From: Erinaceus europaeus
Lineage: Eukaryota > Chordata > Mammalia > Eulipotyphla > Erinaceidae
Assembly (NCBI RefSeq): GCF_950295315.1
Contig: NC_080181.1
Span: 36,361,375-36,425,374 of the forward strand
Direction of reading: 5' to 3'
Length of the DNA: 64,000 nt
Shown one piece after another: positions 1 through 12,150 of the stretch. Both the position numbers and the translations under genes were made by a program. Position 1 is the first letter of the stretch. Each line of letters begins with the position of its first letter. Below the pieces are notes generated by a model, which worked only from the letters and a program-made list of their open reading frames with translations, did no database searches and had not been told where the DNA came from.

Positions 1-166
1 AAAAAAAGAAAAAAAAACCTAGGCACAATCAAGACAAACAACTTGCACCTGTGTGAGAATCTAAAAAAAAAAAAATCCTAGGTGCAATCAAGACAAACCA
101 TTTGCACCTGTGTGCGAATCTTAAAAGAAAAAATCCTAGGCGCCATCAAGACAAACCACTTGCACC

Positions 167-230
167 TGTGTGCGAAAAAAAAGCTGAGCGTAATCAAGAC
201 AAACCACTTACACCTGTGTGTGAATCTACA
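167..230 (+). repeat. Short-junction unit class, first example
   Basis: In this class GTGTGCG runs directly into the A-run (GCGAAAAAAAA) without the usual AATCTAC, and the next unit begins GCTGAGCGTAATCAAG. The following core has CACTTACACC in place of CACTTGCACC. About 45 copies occur, for example near 1855, 3443, 10967, 15712, 19398, 24281, 28350, 33843, 37794, 41799, 44011, 49550, 55166 and 61134. GCTGAG, GCTCAG, GCTAAG and ACTCAG versions mark different higher-order lineages. The most economical explanation is one small deletion in an ancestral unit, spread by block amplification. Confidence 0.8.
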
Positions 231-280
231 AAAAAAAAAAACAAGGTGTAAACAAGAGAAACCAATTGCACCTGTGTGCT

Positions 281-304
281 AATCTACAAACAACACAAAC
301 CAGG
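281..304 (+). repeat. CA-linker unit class, first example
   Basis: Here the A-run is replaced by a CA-rich linker (ACAAACAACACAAACC) that leads into AGGGCGCAATC rather than into CCTAGG. Three sister versions recur across the window: GAAACAACAAACACC then TGGG (first at 870-887), CAACAACACACACC then TGGG (about 2552-2568) and AAAACAACACACACC then TGGG (about 2966-2983). In every case I looked at, a CA linker is followed by CTGGG, TTGGG, CAGGG, CAGGC, CCGGGG or a close variant, and never by CCTAGG. Linker and junction therefore behave as one linked subtype. These units sit at regular places inside the higher-order repeats and serve as landmarks. Confidence 0.85.
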
Positions 305-2130
305 GCGCAATCAAGACAAACCAATTGCACCTGTGTGTGAATCTACAAAAAAAATCCTAGGAGCAATCAAGACAAACCACTTGCACCTGTGTGCGAATCT
401 TCAAAAAAAAACCTGAGCATAATCAAGACAAACCACTTGCAACTGTGTGTGAATCTACAAAAAAAAAAAACCAAGGCGCAATCAAGACAAACCACTTGCA
501 CCTGTGTGCGAATCTCCAAAATAAAAAAAAACTAGGCGCAATCAAGACAAACCACTTGCACATGTGTACGAATCTACAACAAAAAAACCCAAGGCGTAAT
601 CAAGAGAAACCAATTGGACCTGTGTGCTAATCTACAAACAACACAAACCAGGCCGCAATCAAGACAAACCAATTGCACCTGTGTGTCAATCTACAAAAAA
701 AAACCTAGGAGCAATCAAGAAAAACCACTTGCACCTGTGGGCGAATCTTCAAAAAAAAAAAAAAACTCGGAACAATCAAGACAAACCACTTACACCTGTG
801 TGCGAATCTAAAAAAAAAACAATCTTAGGTGCCATCAAGACAAACCAATTGTACCTGTGTGCGAATCTAGAAACAACAAACACCTGGGCGCAATCAAGGC
901 AAACCCCTTGCACTTCTGTGCGAATCTTCAAAAAAAAAATTCTAGGGGCAATCAAGACAAACCACTTACACCTGTGTGTGAATCTACAAAAAAAAACATA
1001 GGCAAAAGCAAGACAAACCACTTGCACCTGTGTGTGAATCTACAAAAAAAAAAAAACCTAGGCGCAATCAAGACAAACCACTTGCAACTGTGTGCGAATC
1101 TACAAAAGAAAAATCTAGGTGCAATCAAGACAAACCACTTGCACCTGTGTGCGAATCTCCAAAAAAAAAAAAAAAACTAGGGGTAATCAAGAGAAACCAC
1201 TTGCACCTGTGTGCGAATCTACAAAAAACAAAAAAACTAGCCGCAATCAAGACAAACCACTTGCACCTGTGTGCGAATCTTCAAAATAAAAACATAAGCC
1301 ACAATCAACAAAAACCACTTGCACCTGTGTGCGAATCTAAAACAAAAAAACCAAGGCGTAATCAAGACAAACCAATTGCACCTGTGTGTGAATCTACAAA
1401 AAAAAAAACCTAGGCGAAATCAAGACAAACCTCTTGCACCTGTGTGCGAATCTAAAAAAAAATGCTAGGTGCAATAAGGACAAACCACTTGCACCTGTGT
1501 GTGAATCTACCAAAAAAAACCTAGGCACAATCAAGACAAACCACTTGCACCTGTGTGCGAATCTAAAAAAAAAAAAATCCTAGGCGCCATCAAGACAAAC
1601 CAATTGCACCTGTGTGCGAATGCAGAAACAACACACACTTGGGCGCAATCAAGACAAACCACTTGCACCTTTATGCGAATCTTCAAAAAAAAAAAAAAAC
1701 CTAGGCGCAATCAAGACAAACCACTTGCACCTGTGTGCGAATCTTCAAAAAAAAAAAACCTAGGCGCAAGACAAACCACTTGCACCTGTGTGCGAATCTT
1801 AAAAAAAAACACTCCTAGGCTCCATCAAGACAAACCACTTGCACCTGTGTGCGAAAAAAAAGCTGAGCGTAATCAAGACAAAGCACGTACACCTGTGTGT
1901 GAATCTACAAAAAAAAAAAAACTAGGCGCAATCAAGACAAACCACTTGCACCTGTGTGCGAATCTACAACAAAAAAAACAAGGTGTAAACAAGAGAAACC
2001 AATTGCACCTGTGTGCTAATCTACAAACAACACAAACCAGGGCGCAATCAAGTCAAACCAATTGCACCAGTGTGTGAATCTACAAAAAAAATCCTAGGAG
2101 CAATCAAGAAAAACCACTTGCACCTGTGTG

Positions 2131-4341
2131 CGAATCTAAAAAAAAAAAAAAAAAAAAAAAACCTAGGCACAATCAAGACAAACCACTTGCACCTGTGTGA
2201 TAATCTAAAAAAAAAAAATCCTAGGCGCAATCAAGACAAACCACTTGCACCTGTGTGCGAATCTTAAAAAAAAACAATCCTAGGCGCCATCAAGACAAAC
2301 CACTTGCATCTGTGTGCGAAAAAAAAATCTGAGCGTAATCAAGACAAACCACTTACACCTGTGTGTGAATCTACAAAAAAAAAACCATGGCGCAATCAAG
2401 AAAAACCACTTTACCTGTGTGCGAATCTCCAAAAAAAAAAAAAAAAACTAGACGCAATCAAGACAAACCACTTGCACCTGTGTGCGAATCTACAACAAAA
2501 AAAACAAGGTGTAATCTAGAGAAACCAATTTCACCTGTGTGCGAATCTTCAACAACACACACCTGGGCGCAATGAAGACAAACCACTTTCACCTGTGTGC
2601 GAATATAACAAAAAAAATCCTAGGCGCAATCAAGACAAACCAATTGCACCTGTGTGCGAATCTTCAAAAAAAAAAAAAACCTAGGCACAATCAAGAAAAA
2701 CCACTTGCACCTGTGTGTGAATCTACAAAAAAAACCTAGGCGCAATCAAGACAAACAACTTGCACCTGTGTGCGAATCTTCAAAAAAAAAAAAAAAAACC
2801 TGAGCGTAATCAAGACAAACCACTTGCACCTGTGTGTGAATCTACAAAAAAAAAAAAAAACCAAGGCGCAATCAAGACAAACCACTTGCACCTGTGTGCG
2901 AATCTACAACAAAAAAAAACCAAGGCGCAATCAAGAGAAACCTATTTCACCTGTGTGCGAATCTAAAAACAACACACACCTGGGCGCAATCAAGACAAAA
3001 CACTTGCACCTGTGTAGAATCTAAAAAAAAAAAAAACCTAGGCACAATCAAGAAAAACCACTTGCACCTGTGTGCGAATCTTAAAAAAAAAAAAAAACAT
3101 AGGCACAATCAAGACAAACCACTTGAACCTGTGTGCGAATCTACAACAAAAAAAAAAACCAAGGCGCAATCTAGAGAAAACAATTTCACCTGTGTGCGAA
3201 TCTACAAACAACACACACCTGGGCGCAATCAAGACAAAACACTTGCACCTGTGTGCGAATCTAAAAAAAAAAAAAAAAAAAAAAAAACCTAGGCACAATC
3301 AAGACAAACCACTTGCACCTGTGTGATAATCTAAAAAAAAAATCCTAGGCGCAATCAAGACAAACCACTTGCACCTGTGTGCGAATCTTAAAAAAAAACA
3401 ATCCTAGGCGCCATCAAGACAAACCACTTGCATCTGTGTGCGAAAAAAAAAGCTGAGCGTAATCAAGACAAACCACTTACACCTGTGTGTGAATCTACAA
3501 AAAAAAACCATGGCGCAATCAAGAAAAACCACTTTACCTGTGTGCGAATCTCCAAAAAAAAAAAAAAAACTAGACGCAATCAAGACAAACCACTTGCACC
3601 TGTGTGCGAATCTACAACAAAAAAAACCTAGGAGTAATCAAGAGAAACCAATTCTACCTGTGTGCTAATCTACAAGCAACACAAACCAGGGCGCAATCAA
3701 GACAAACCAATGGCACCTGTGTGTGAATCTACAAAAAAAAAACCTAGGCGTAATCAAGAAAAACCACTTGCACCTGTGTGCGAATCTTCAAAAAAAAAAA
3801 CATAGGCACAATCAAGACAAACCAATTGAACCTGTGTGCGAATCTACAACAAAAAAAACCAAGGCGTAATCTAGAGAAACCAATTTCACCTGTGTGCGAA
3901 TCTTCAACAACACACACCTGGGCGCAATGAAGACAAACCACTATCACCTGTGTGCGAATATAACAAAAAAAATCCTAGGCGCAATCAAGACAAACCAATT
4001 GCACCTGTGTGCGAATCTTCAAAAAAAAAAAAAACCTAGGCACAATCAAGAAAAACCACTTGCACCTGTGTGTGAATCTACAAAAAAAACCTAGGCGCAA
4101 TCAAGACAAACAACTTGCACCAGTGTGCGAATCTTCAAAAAAAAAAAAAACCTGAGCGTAATCAAGACAAACCACTTGCACCTGTGTGTGAATCTACAAA
4201 AAAAAAAAAAACCAAGGAGCAATCAAGACAAACCACTTGCACCTGTGTGCGAATCTACAACAAAAAAAAACCAAGGCGCAATCAAGAGAAACCTATTTCA
4301 CCTGTGTGCGAATCTAAAAACAACACACACCTGGGAGCAAT
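2131..4341. repeat. Two related ~1.1 kb modules with a 4-unit length difference
   Basis: The first module (about 2131-3250) and the second (about 3251-4410) align with an offset of about 1,123 bp on the left and 1,355 bp on the right. The 232 bp change equals four units, present only in the second copy (about 3630-3860); these include the CTAGGAGTAATC and ACAAGCAACAC units. In the first copy the matching point (about 2503-2520) is a chimeric unit: CAAGGTGTAA, normally followed by ACAAGAG, here joins TCTAGAG of the other subtype. The first copy therefore appears to be the one that lost four units. Shared landmarks are the AATGAAGAC and GAATATAAC units (about 2570 and 3928) and GTGTAGAATC (about 3013 and 4365). 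Confidence 0.75.
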
Positions 4342-6876
4342 CAAGACAAAACACTTGCACCTGTGTAGAATCTAAAAAAAAAAAAAAACCTAGGCACAAT
4401 CAAGACAAACCACTTGCACCTCTGTGCGAATCTTCACAAAAAAAAACCTGAGGGTAATCAGGACAAACCACTTGCACCTGTGTGTGAATCTACAAAAAAA
4501 AAACCGAGGCGCAATCAATACAAACCACTTGCACCTGTGTACGAATCTACAAAAAAAAAAAAACCAAGGCGCAATCAAGACAAACCACTTGCACCTGTGT
4601 GCGAATCTTCAAAAAAAAAAAATTAGGCACAATAAAGACAAACCAATTGTACCTGTGTGCGAATCTACAACAAAAAAAAAACCAAGGCGCAATCAAGAGA
4701 AACCTATTTCACCTGTGTGCGAATCTAAAAACAACACACACCTGGGCACAATCAAGACAAAACACTTGCACCAGTGTGCGAATCTAAAAAAAAAAAAAAA
4801 AAAAAAAAACCTAGGCACAATCAAGACAAATCACTTGCACCTCTGTGCGAATCTTCACAAAAAAAAAAAACCTGAGCGTAATCAGGACAAACCACTTGCA
4901 CCTGTGTGTGAATCTACAAAAAAAAAAAAAAAACAAGGCGCAATCAAGACAAACCACTTGCACCTGTGTGCGAATCTACAAAAAAAAAAAACCAAGGCGC
5001 AATCAAGACAAACCACTTGCACCTGTGTGCGAATCTACAACAAAAAAACCAAGGCGTAATCAAGAGAAACCAATAGCACCTGTGTGCTAATCTACAAACA
5101 ACACAAACCAGGGCGCAATCAAGACAAACCAATTGCACCTGTGTGTGAATCTACAAAAAAAACCTAGGCGCAATCAAGAAAAACCACTTGCACCTGTGTG
5201 CGAATCTTCAAAAAAAAAAAACCTAGGAGCAATCAAGAAAAACCACTTGCACATGTGTGCGAATCTTTAAAAAAAAAAAAAAAAACTCGGCACAATCAAG
5301 ACAAACCAATTGTACCTGTGTACGAATCTAGAAACAACAAACACCTGGGCGCAATCAAGACAAACCCCTTGCACTTCTATGCGAATCTTCAAAAAAAAAT
5401 TCTAGGGGCAATCAAGACAAACCACTTACACCTGTGTGTGAACCTACAAAAAAAAAACATAGGCACAAGCAAGACAAACCACTTGCACAAGTGTGAGAAT
5501 CTAAAAAAAAAAAAAAAAACCTAGGCGTAATCAAGACAAACCACTTGCACCTCTGTGCGAATCTTCAAAAAAAAAAACCTGACCGTAATCAAAACAAACC
5601 ACTTGCACCTGTGTGTGAATCTACAAAAAAAAACCAAGTCGCAATCAAGACAAACCCTTGCACCTGTGTGCGAATCTCCAAAATAAAAAAAAACTAGGCG
5701 CAATCAAGACAAACCACTTGCACATGTGTACGAATCTACAACAAAAAAACCCAAGGCGTAATCAAGAGAAACCAATTGGACCTGTGTGCTAATCTACAAA
5801 CAACACAAACCAGGGAGCAATCAAGACAAACCAATTGCACCTGTGTGTCAATCTACAAAAAAAAACCTAGGAGCAATCAAGAAAAAACACTTGCACCTGT
5901 GGGCGAATCTTCAAAAAAAAAAACTCGGAACAATCAAGACAAACCACTTACACCTGTGTGCGAATCTAAAAAAAAACAATCTTAGGTGCCATCAAGACAA
6001 ACCAATTGTACCTGTGTGCGAATCTAGAAACAACAAACACCTGGGCGCAATCAAGGCAAACCCCTTGCACTTCTGTGCGAATCTTCAAAAAAAAAATTCT
6101 AGGGGCAATCAAGACAAACCACTTACACCTGTGTGTGAATCTACAAAAAAAAACATAGGCAAAAGCAAGACAAACCACTTGCACCTGTGTGTGAATCTAC
6201 AAAAAAAAAAAAACCTAGGCGCAATCAAGACAAACCACTTGCACCTGTGTGCGAATCTACAAAAGAAAAATCTAGGTGCAATCAAGACAAACCACTTGCA
6301 CCTGTGTGCGAATCTCCAAAAAAAAAAAAAAAAAAAAAAACTAGGGGTAATCAAGACAAACCACTTGCACCTGTGTGCGAATCTACAAAAAACAAAAAAA
6401 CTAGCCGCAATCAAGACAAACCACTTGCACCTGTGTGCGAATCTTCAAAATAAAAACATAAGGCACAATCAACAAAAACCACTTGCACCTGTGTGCGAAT
6501 CTACAACAAAAAAACCAAGGCGTAATCAAGAGAAACCAATAGCACCTGTGTGCTAATCTACAAACAACACAAACCAGGGCGCAATCAAGACAAACCAATT
6601 GCACCGGTGTGTGAATCTACAAAAAAAACCTAGGCGCAATCAAGAAAAACCACTTGCACCTGTGTGCGAATCTTCAAAAAAAAAAACCTAGGAGCAATCA
6701 AGAAAAACCACTTGCACCTGTGTGCGAATCTTCAAAAAAAAAAAAAAACTCGGCACAATCAAGACAAACCAATTGTACCTGTGTACGAATCTAGAAACAA
6801 CAAACACCTGGGCGCAATCAAGACAAACCCCTTGCACTTCTATGGGAATCTTCAAAAAAAAAATTCTAGGGGCAAT
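4342..6876. repeat. 2,535 bp higher-order repeat, copy 1
   Basis: This copy aligns with 6877-9411 at a constant offset of 2,535-2,536 bp. I saw no base substitution between the copies, only A-run changes of one base. It starts inside GCAATCAAGACAAA of a GTGTAGAATC unit and ends at the same place in a TTCTAGGGGCAATCAAG unit, so the junction is in register. Contents in order: GAGGGTAATCAGG units, long-A slot, CACATG variant (about 5250), ACAAGTGTGAG unit, an AAACCCTTG unit lacking one A (about 5655), the GGC-marked unit (about 6050), and AAAATAAAAACATAAGG (about 6446). Confidence 0.88.
6214..6270 (+). repeat. Exemplar satellite unit (consensus-like)
   Basis: This 57 bp unit is close to the array consensus: AvrII-type palindrome CCTAGG, then CGCAATCAAGAC, AAACCACTTGCACCTGTGTG and CGAATCTAC, ending in an A-run interrupted by one G. 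The most constant parts by eye are CAATCAAGACAAACC and GAATCT. The most variable parts are the four to eight bases before GCGCAATC (CCTAGG, CCAAGG, CCTGAG, ACATAGG, ACTAGG, ACTCGG), the CACTTG/CAATTG alternation in the core, and the last base of GTGTG(C/T). The boundary between units is arbitrary; I place it at the end of the A-run. Confidence 0.9.
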
Positions 6877-9411
6877 CAAGACAAAACACTTGCACCTGTG
6901 TAGAATCTAAAAAAAAAAAAAAACCTAGGCACAATCAAGACAAACCACTTGCACCTCTGTGCGAATCTTCACAAAAAAAAACCTGAGGGTAATCAGGACA
7001 AACCACTTGCACCTGTGTGTGAATCTACAAAAAAAAAACCGAGGCGCAATCAATACAAACCACTTGCACCTGTGTACGAATCTACAAAAAAAAAAAAACC
7101 AAGGCGCAATCAAGACAAACCACTTGCACCTGTGTGCGAATCTTCAAAAAAAAAAAAATTAGGCACAATAAAGACAAACCAATTGTACCTGTGTGCGAAT
7201 CTACAACAAAAAAAAAACCAAGGCGCAATCAAGAGAAACCTATTTCACCTGTGTGCGAATCTAAAAACAACACACACCTGGGCACAATCAAGACAAAACA
7301 CTTGCACCAGTGTGCGAATCTAAAAAAAAAAAAAAAAAAAAAAAACCTAGGCACAATCAAGACAAATCACTTGCACCTCTGTGCGAATCTTCACAAAAAA
7401 AAAAACCTGAGCGTAATCAGGACAAACCACTTGCACCTGTGTGTGAATCTACAAAAAAAAAAAAAAACAAGGCGCAATCAAGACAAACCACTTGCACCTG
7501 TGTGCGAATCTACAAAAAAAAAAAAACCAAGGCGCAATCAAGACAAACCACTTGCACCTGTGTGCGAATCTACAACAAAAAAACCAAGGCGTAATCAAGA
7601 GAAACCAATAGCACCTGTGTGCTAATCTACAAACAACACAAACCAGGGCGCAATCAAGACAAACCAATTGCACCTGTGTGTGAATCTACAAAAAAAACCT
7701 AGGCGCAATCAAGAAAAACCACTTGCACCTGTGTGCGAATCTTCAAAAAAAAAAAACCTAGGAGCAATCAAGAAAAACCACTTGCACATGTGTGCGAATC
7801 TTTAAAAAAAAAAAAAAAACTCGGCACAATCAAGACAAACCAATTGTACCTGTGTACGAATCTAGAAACAACAAACACCTGGGCGCAATCAAGACAAACC
7901 CCTTGCACTTCTATGCGAATCTTCAAAAAAAAATTCTAGGGGCAATCAAGACAAACCACTTACACCTGTGTGTGAACCTACAAAAAAAAAACATAGGCAC
8001 AAGCAAGACAAACCACTTGCACAAGTGTGAGAATCTAAAAAAAAAAAAAAAAAACCTAGGCGTAATCAAGACAAACCACTTGCACCTCTGTGCGAATCTT
8101 CAAAAAAAAAAACCTGACCGTAATCAAAACAAACCACTTGCACCTGTGTGTGAATCTACAAAAAAAAACCAAGTCGCAATCAAGACAAACCCTTGCACCT
8201 GTGTGCGAATCTCCAAAATAAAAAAAAACTAGGCGCAATCAAGACAAACCACTTGCACATGTGTACGAATCTACAACAAAAAAACCCAAGGCGTAATCAA
8301 GAGAAACCAATTGGACCTGTGTGCTAATCTACAAACAACACAAACCAGGGAGCAATCAAGACAAACCAATTGCACCTGTGTGTCAATCTACAAAAAAAAA
8401 CCTAGGAGCAATCAAGAAAAAACACTTGCACCTGTGGGCGAATCTTCAAAAAAAAAAACTCGGAACAATCAAGACAAACCACTTACACCTGTGTGCGAAT
8501 CTAAAAAAAAACAATCTTAGGTGCCATCAAGACAAACCAATTGTACCTGTGTGCGAATCTAGAAACAACAAACACCTGGGCGCAATCAAGGCAAACCCCT
8601 TGCACTTCTGTGCGAATCTTCAAAAAAAAAATTCTAGGGGCAATCAAGACAAACCACTTACACCTGTGTGTGAATCTACAAAAAAAAACATAGGCAAAAG
8701 CAAGACAAACCACTTGCACCTGTGTGTGAATCTACAAAAAAAAAAAAACCTAGGCGCAATCAAGACAAACCACTTGCACCTGTGTGCGAATCTACAAAAG
8801 AAAAATCTAGGTGCAATCAAGACAAACCACTTGCACCTGTGTGCGAATCTCCAAAAAAAAAAAAAAAAAAAAAAAACTAGGGGTAATCAAGACAAACCAC
8901 TTGCACCTGTGTGCGAATCTACAAAAAACAAAAAAACTAGCCGCAATCAAGACAAACCACTTGCACCTGTGTGCGAATCTTCAAAATAAAAACATAAGGC
9001 ACAATCAACAAAAACCACTTGCACCTGTGTGCGAATCTACAACAAAAAAACCAAGGCGTAATCAAGAGAAACCAATAGCACCTGTGTGCTAATCTACAAA
9101 CAACACAAACCAGGGCGCAATCAAGACAAACCAATTGCACCGGTGTGTGAATCTACAAAAAAAACCTAGGCGCAATCAAGAAAAACCACTTGCACCTGTG
9201 TGCGAATCTTCAAAAAAAAAAACCTAGGAGCAATCAAGAAAAACCACTTGCACCTGTGTGCGAATCTTCAAAAAAAAAAAAAAACTCGGCACAATCAAGA
9301 CAAACCAATTGTACCTGTGTACGAATCTAGAAACAACAAACACCTGGGCGCAATCAAGACAAACCCCTTGCACTTCTATGGGAATCTTCAAAAAAAAAAT
9401 TCTAGGGGCAA
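6877..9411. repeat. 2,535 bp higher-order repeat, copy 2
   Basis: This is the second tandem copy of the preceding segment, with the same order of rare variants: GAGGGTAATCAGG (about 6983), CACATG (about 7785), AAACCCTTG (about 8190), CAATCAAGGC (about 8585), CACCGGTGTG (about 9142). At its right end the TTCTAGGGGCAATCAAG unit continues into the ordinary CCACTTACACC core, while at the copy 1/copy 2 junction (6872-6890) the same unit is fused to AACACTTGCACCTGTGTAG. The junction unit is thus the one novel product of the duplication. Near-identity implies a very recent event, or an assembly duplication. Confidence 0.88.
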
Positions 9412-12150
9412 TCAAGACAAACCACTTACACCTGTGTGTGAACCTACAAAAAAAAAAACATAGACACAAGCAAGACAAACCACTTGCACAAGTGTGAGAA
9501 TCTAAAAAAAAAATCCTATGCGCAATCAAGACAAACCACTTGCACCTGTGTGTGAATCTACAAAAAAAAAAAAAAAACCTAGGCGTAATCAAGACAAACC
9601 ACTTGCACCTCTGTGCGAATCTTCAAAAAAAAAAAAACCTGACCGTAATCAAAACAAACCACTTGCACCTGTGTGTGAATCTACAAAAAAAAACCAAGGC
9701 GCAATCAAGACAAACCACTTGCACCTGTGTGCGAATCTCCAAAATAAAAAAAAACTAGGCGCAATCAAGACAAACCACTTGCACATGTGTACGAATCTAC
9801 AACAAAAAAACCCAAGGCGTAATCAAGAGAAACCAATTGGACCTGTGTGCTAATCTACAAACAACACAAACCAGGCAGCAATCAAGACAAACCAATTGCA
9901 CCTGTGTGTCAATCTACAAAAAAAAACCTAGGAGCAATCAAGAAAAAACACTTGCACCTGTGGGCGAATCTTCAAAAAAAAAAACTCGGAACAATCAAGA
10001 CAAACCACTTACACCTGTGTGCGAATCTAAAAAAAAACAATCTTAGGTGCCATCAAGACAAACCAATTGTACCTGTGTGCGAATCTAGAAACAACAAACA
10101 CCTGGGCGCAATCAAGGCAAACCCCTTGCACTTCTGTGCGAATCTTCAAAAAAAAAATTCTAGGGGCAATCAAGACAAACCACTTACACCTGTGTGTGAA
10201 TCTACAAAAAAAAACATAGGCAAAAGCAAGACAAACCACTTGCACCTGTGTGTGAATCTACAAAAAAAAAACCTAGGCGCAATCAAGACAAACCACTTGC
10301 ACCTGTGTGCGAATCTACAAAAGAAAAATCTAGGTGCAATCAAGACAAACCACTTGCACCTGTGTGCGAATCTCCAAAAAAAAAAAAAAAAAAACTAGGG
10401 GTAATCAAGACAAACCACTTGCACCTGTGTGCGAATCTACAAAAAACAAAAAAACTAGCCGCAATCAAGACAAACCACTTGCACCTGTGTGCGAATCTTC
10501 AAAATAAAAACATAAGGCACAATCAACAAAAACCACTTGCACCTGTGTGCGAATCTAAAACAAAAAAACCAAGGCGTAATCAAAACAAACCAATTGCACC
10601 TGTGTGTGAATCTACAAAAAAAAAACCTAGGCGAAATCAAGACAAACCACTTGCACCTGTGTGTGAATCTACCAAAAAAAACCTAGGCGCAATGAAGACA
10701 AACCACTTGCACCTGTGTGCGAATCTAAAAAAAAAAAAAAAAAATCCTAGGCGCCATCAAGACAAACCAATTGCACCTGTGTGCGAATCGAGAAACAACA
10801 CACACTTGGGCGCAATCAAGACAAACCACTTGCACCTTTATGAGAATCTTCAAAAAAAAAAAATACCTAGGCGCAATCAAGACAAACCACTTGCACCTGT
10901 GTGCGAATCTTAAAAAAAAAACAATCCTAGGCTCCATCAAGACAAACCACTTGCACCTGTGTGCGAAAAAAAACTCAGCGTAATCAAGACAAACCACTTA
11001 CACCTGTGTGTGAATCTACAAAAAAAAACAATGCCGCAATCAAGAAAAACCACTTTACCTGTGTGCGAATCTCCAAAAAAAAAAAAAAACTAGGCGCAAT
11101 CAAGACAAACCACTTGCACCTGTGTGCGAATCTACAACAAAAAAAACCAAGGCGTAATCTGGAAAAACCAATTTCACCTGTGTGCGAATCTTCAACAACA
11201 CACACCTGGGCGCAATGAAGACAAACCACTTTCACCTGTGTGCGAATATAACAAAAAAAAATCCTAGGCGCAATCAAGACAAACCAATTGCACCTGTGTG
11301 CGAATCTTCAAAAAAAAAAAACCTAGGCACAATCAAGAAAAACCACTTGCACCTGTGTGTGAATCTACAAAAAAAACCTAGGCGCAATCAAGACAAACAA
11401 CTCGCACCTGTGTGCGAATCTTCAAAAAAAAAAAAAAAAACCTGAGCATAATCAAGCCAAACCACTTGCACCTGTGTGTGAATCTAAAAAAAAAAAAAAA
11501 AAACCAAGGCGCAATCAAGACAAACCACTTGCACCTGTGTGCGAATCTACAACAAAAAAAAAACCAAGGCGCAATCAAGAGAAACCTATTTCACCTGTGT
11601 GCAAATCTAAAAACAACACACACATGGGCGCAATCAAGACAAAACACTTGCACCTGTGTAGAATCTAAAAAAAAAAAAAACCTAGGCACAATCAAGACAA
11701 ACCACTTGCACCTCTGTGCGAATCTTCACAAAAAAAAACCTGAGCGTAATCAGGACAAACCACTTGCACCTGTGTGTGAATCTACAAAAAAAACACCAAG
11801 GCGCAATCAAGACAAACCACTTGCACCTGTGTGCGAATCTACAAAAAAAAAAAAACCAAGGCGCAATAAAGACAAACCACTTGCACCTGTGTGCGAATCT
11901 TCAAAAAAAAAAAAAATTAGGCACAATCAAGACAAACCACTTGTACCTGTGTGCGAATCTACAACAAAAAAAAAAAAAACCAAGCCGCAATCAAGAGAAA
12001 CCTATTTCACCTCTGTGCGAATCTAAAAACAACACACACCTGGGCACAATCAAGACAAAACACTTGCACCTGTGTGCGAATCTAAAAAAAAAAAAAACCT
12101 AGGCACAATCAAGACAAACCACTTGCACCTCTGTGCGAATATTCACAAAA
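7400..12150. repeat. ~4,750 bp higher-order repeat, copy 1
   Basis: This segment aligns with 12151-16900 at an offset of 4,745-4,750 bp and overlaps most of the second 2,535 bp copy. The five substitutions I noticed by eye are listed under copy 2, so identity is very high. It contains two GGC-marked modules (about 8585 and 10109, 1,524 bp apart), the GCGAATCGAGAAACAAC unit (about 10788), AATGAAGAC units (about 10690 and 11213) and GTGTAGAATC (about 11656). The left edge is set by differences before about 7400 (CACCAGTGTG and AAATCACTTG on one side, absent near 12060-12120). Confidence 0.85.

Larger units (their letters stand above)
1..2130. repeat. Left-edge satellite segment
   Basis: This segment holds mixed modules that match later parts of the array. 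Positions 1-360 correspond to 19230-19650 but lack about one unit. Positions 391-1180 correspond to 17640-18430, offset about 17,253, and carry the GGC-marked unit (CAATCAAGGCAAACCCC near 890-905). Positions 1180-1850 resemble 18410-19060. Positions 1855-2100 resemble 19398-19640 and 20032-20330. A unit near 1757-1772 has lost four bases (GGCGCAAGAC for GGCGCAATCAAGAC). No non-repeat sequence was seen. Confidence 0.8.
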
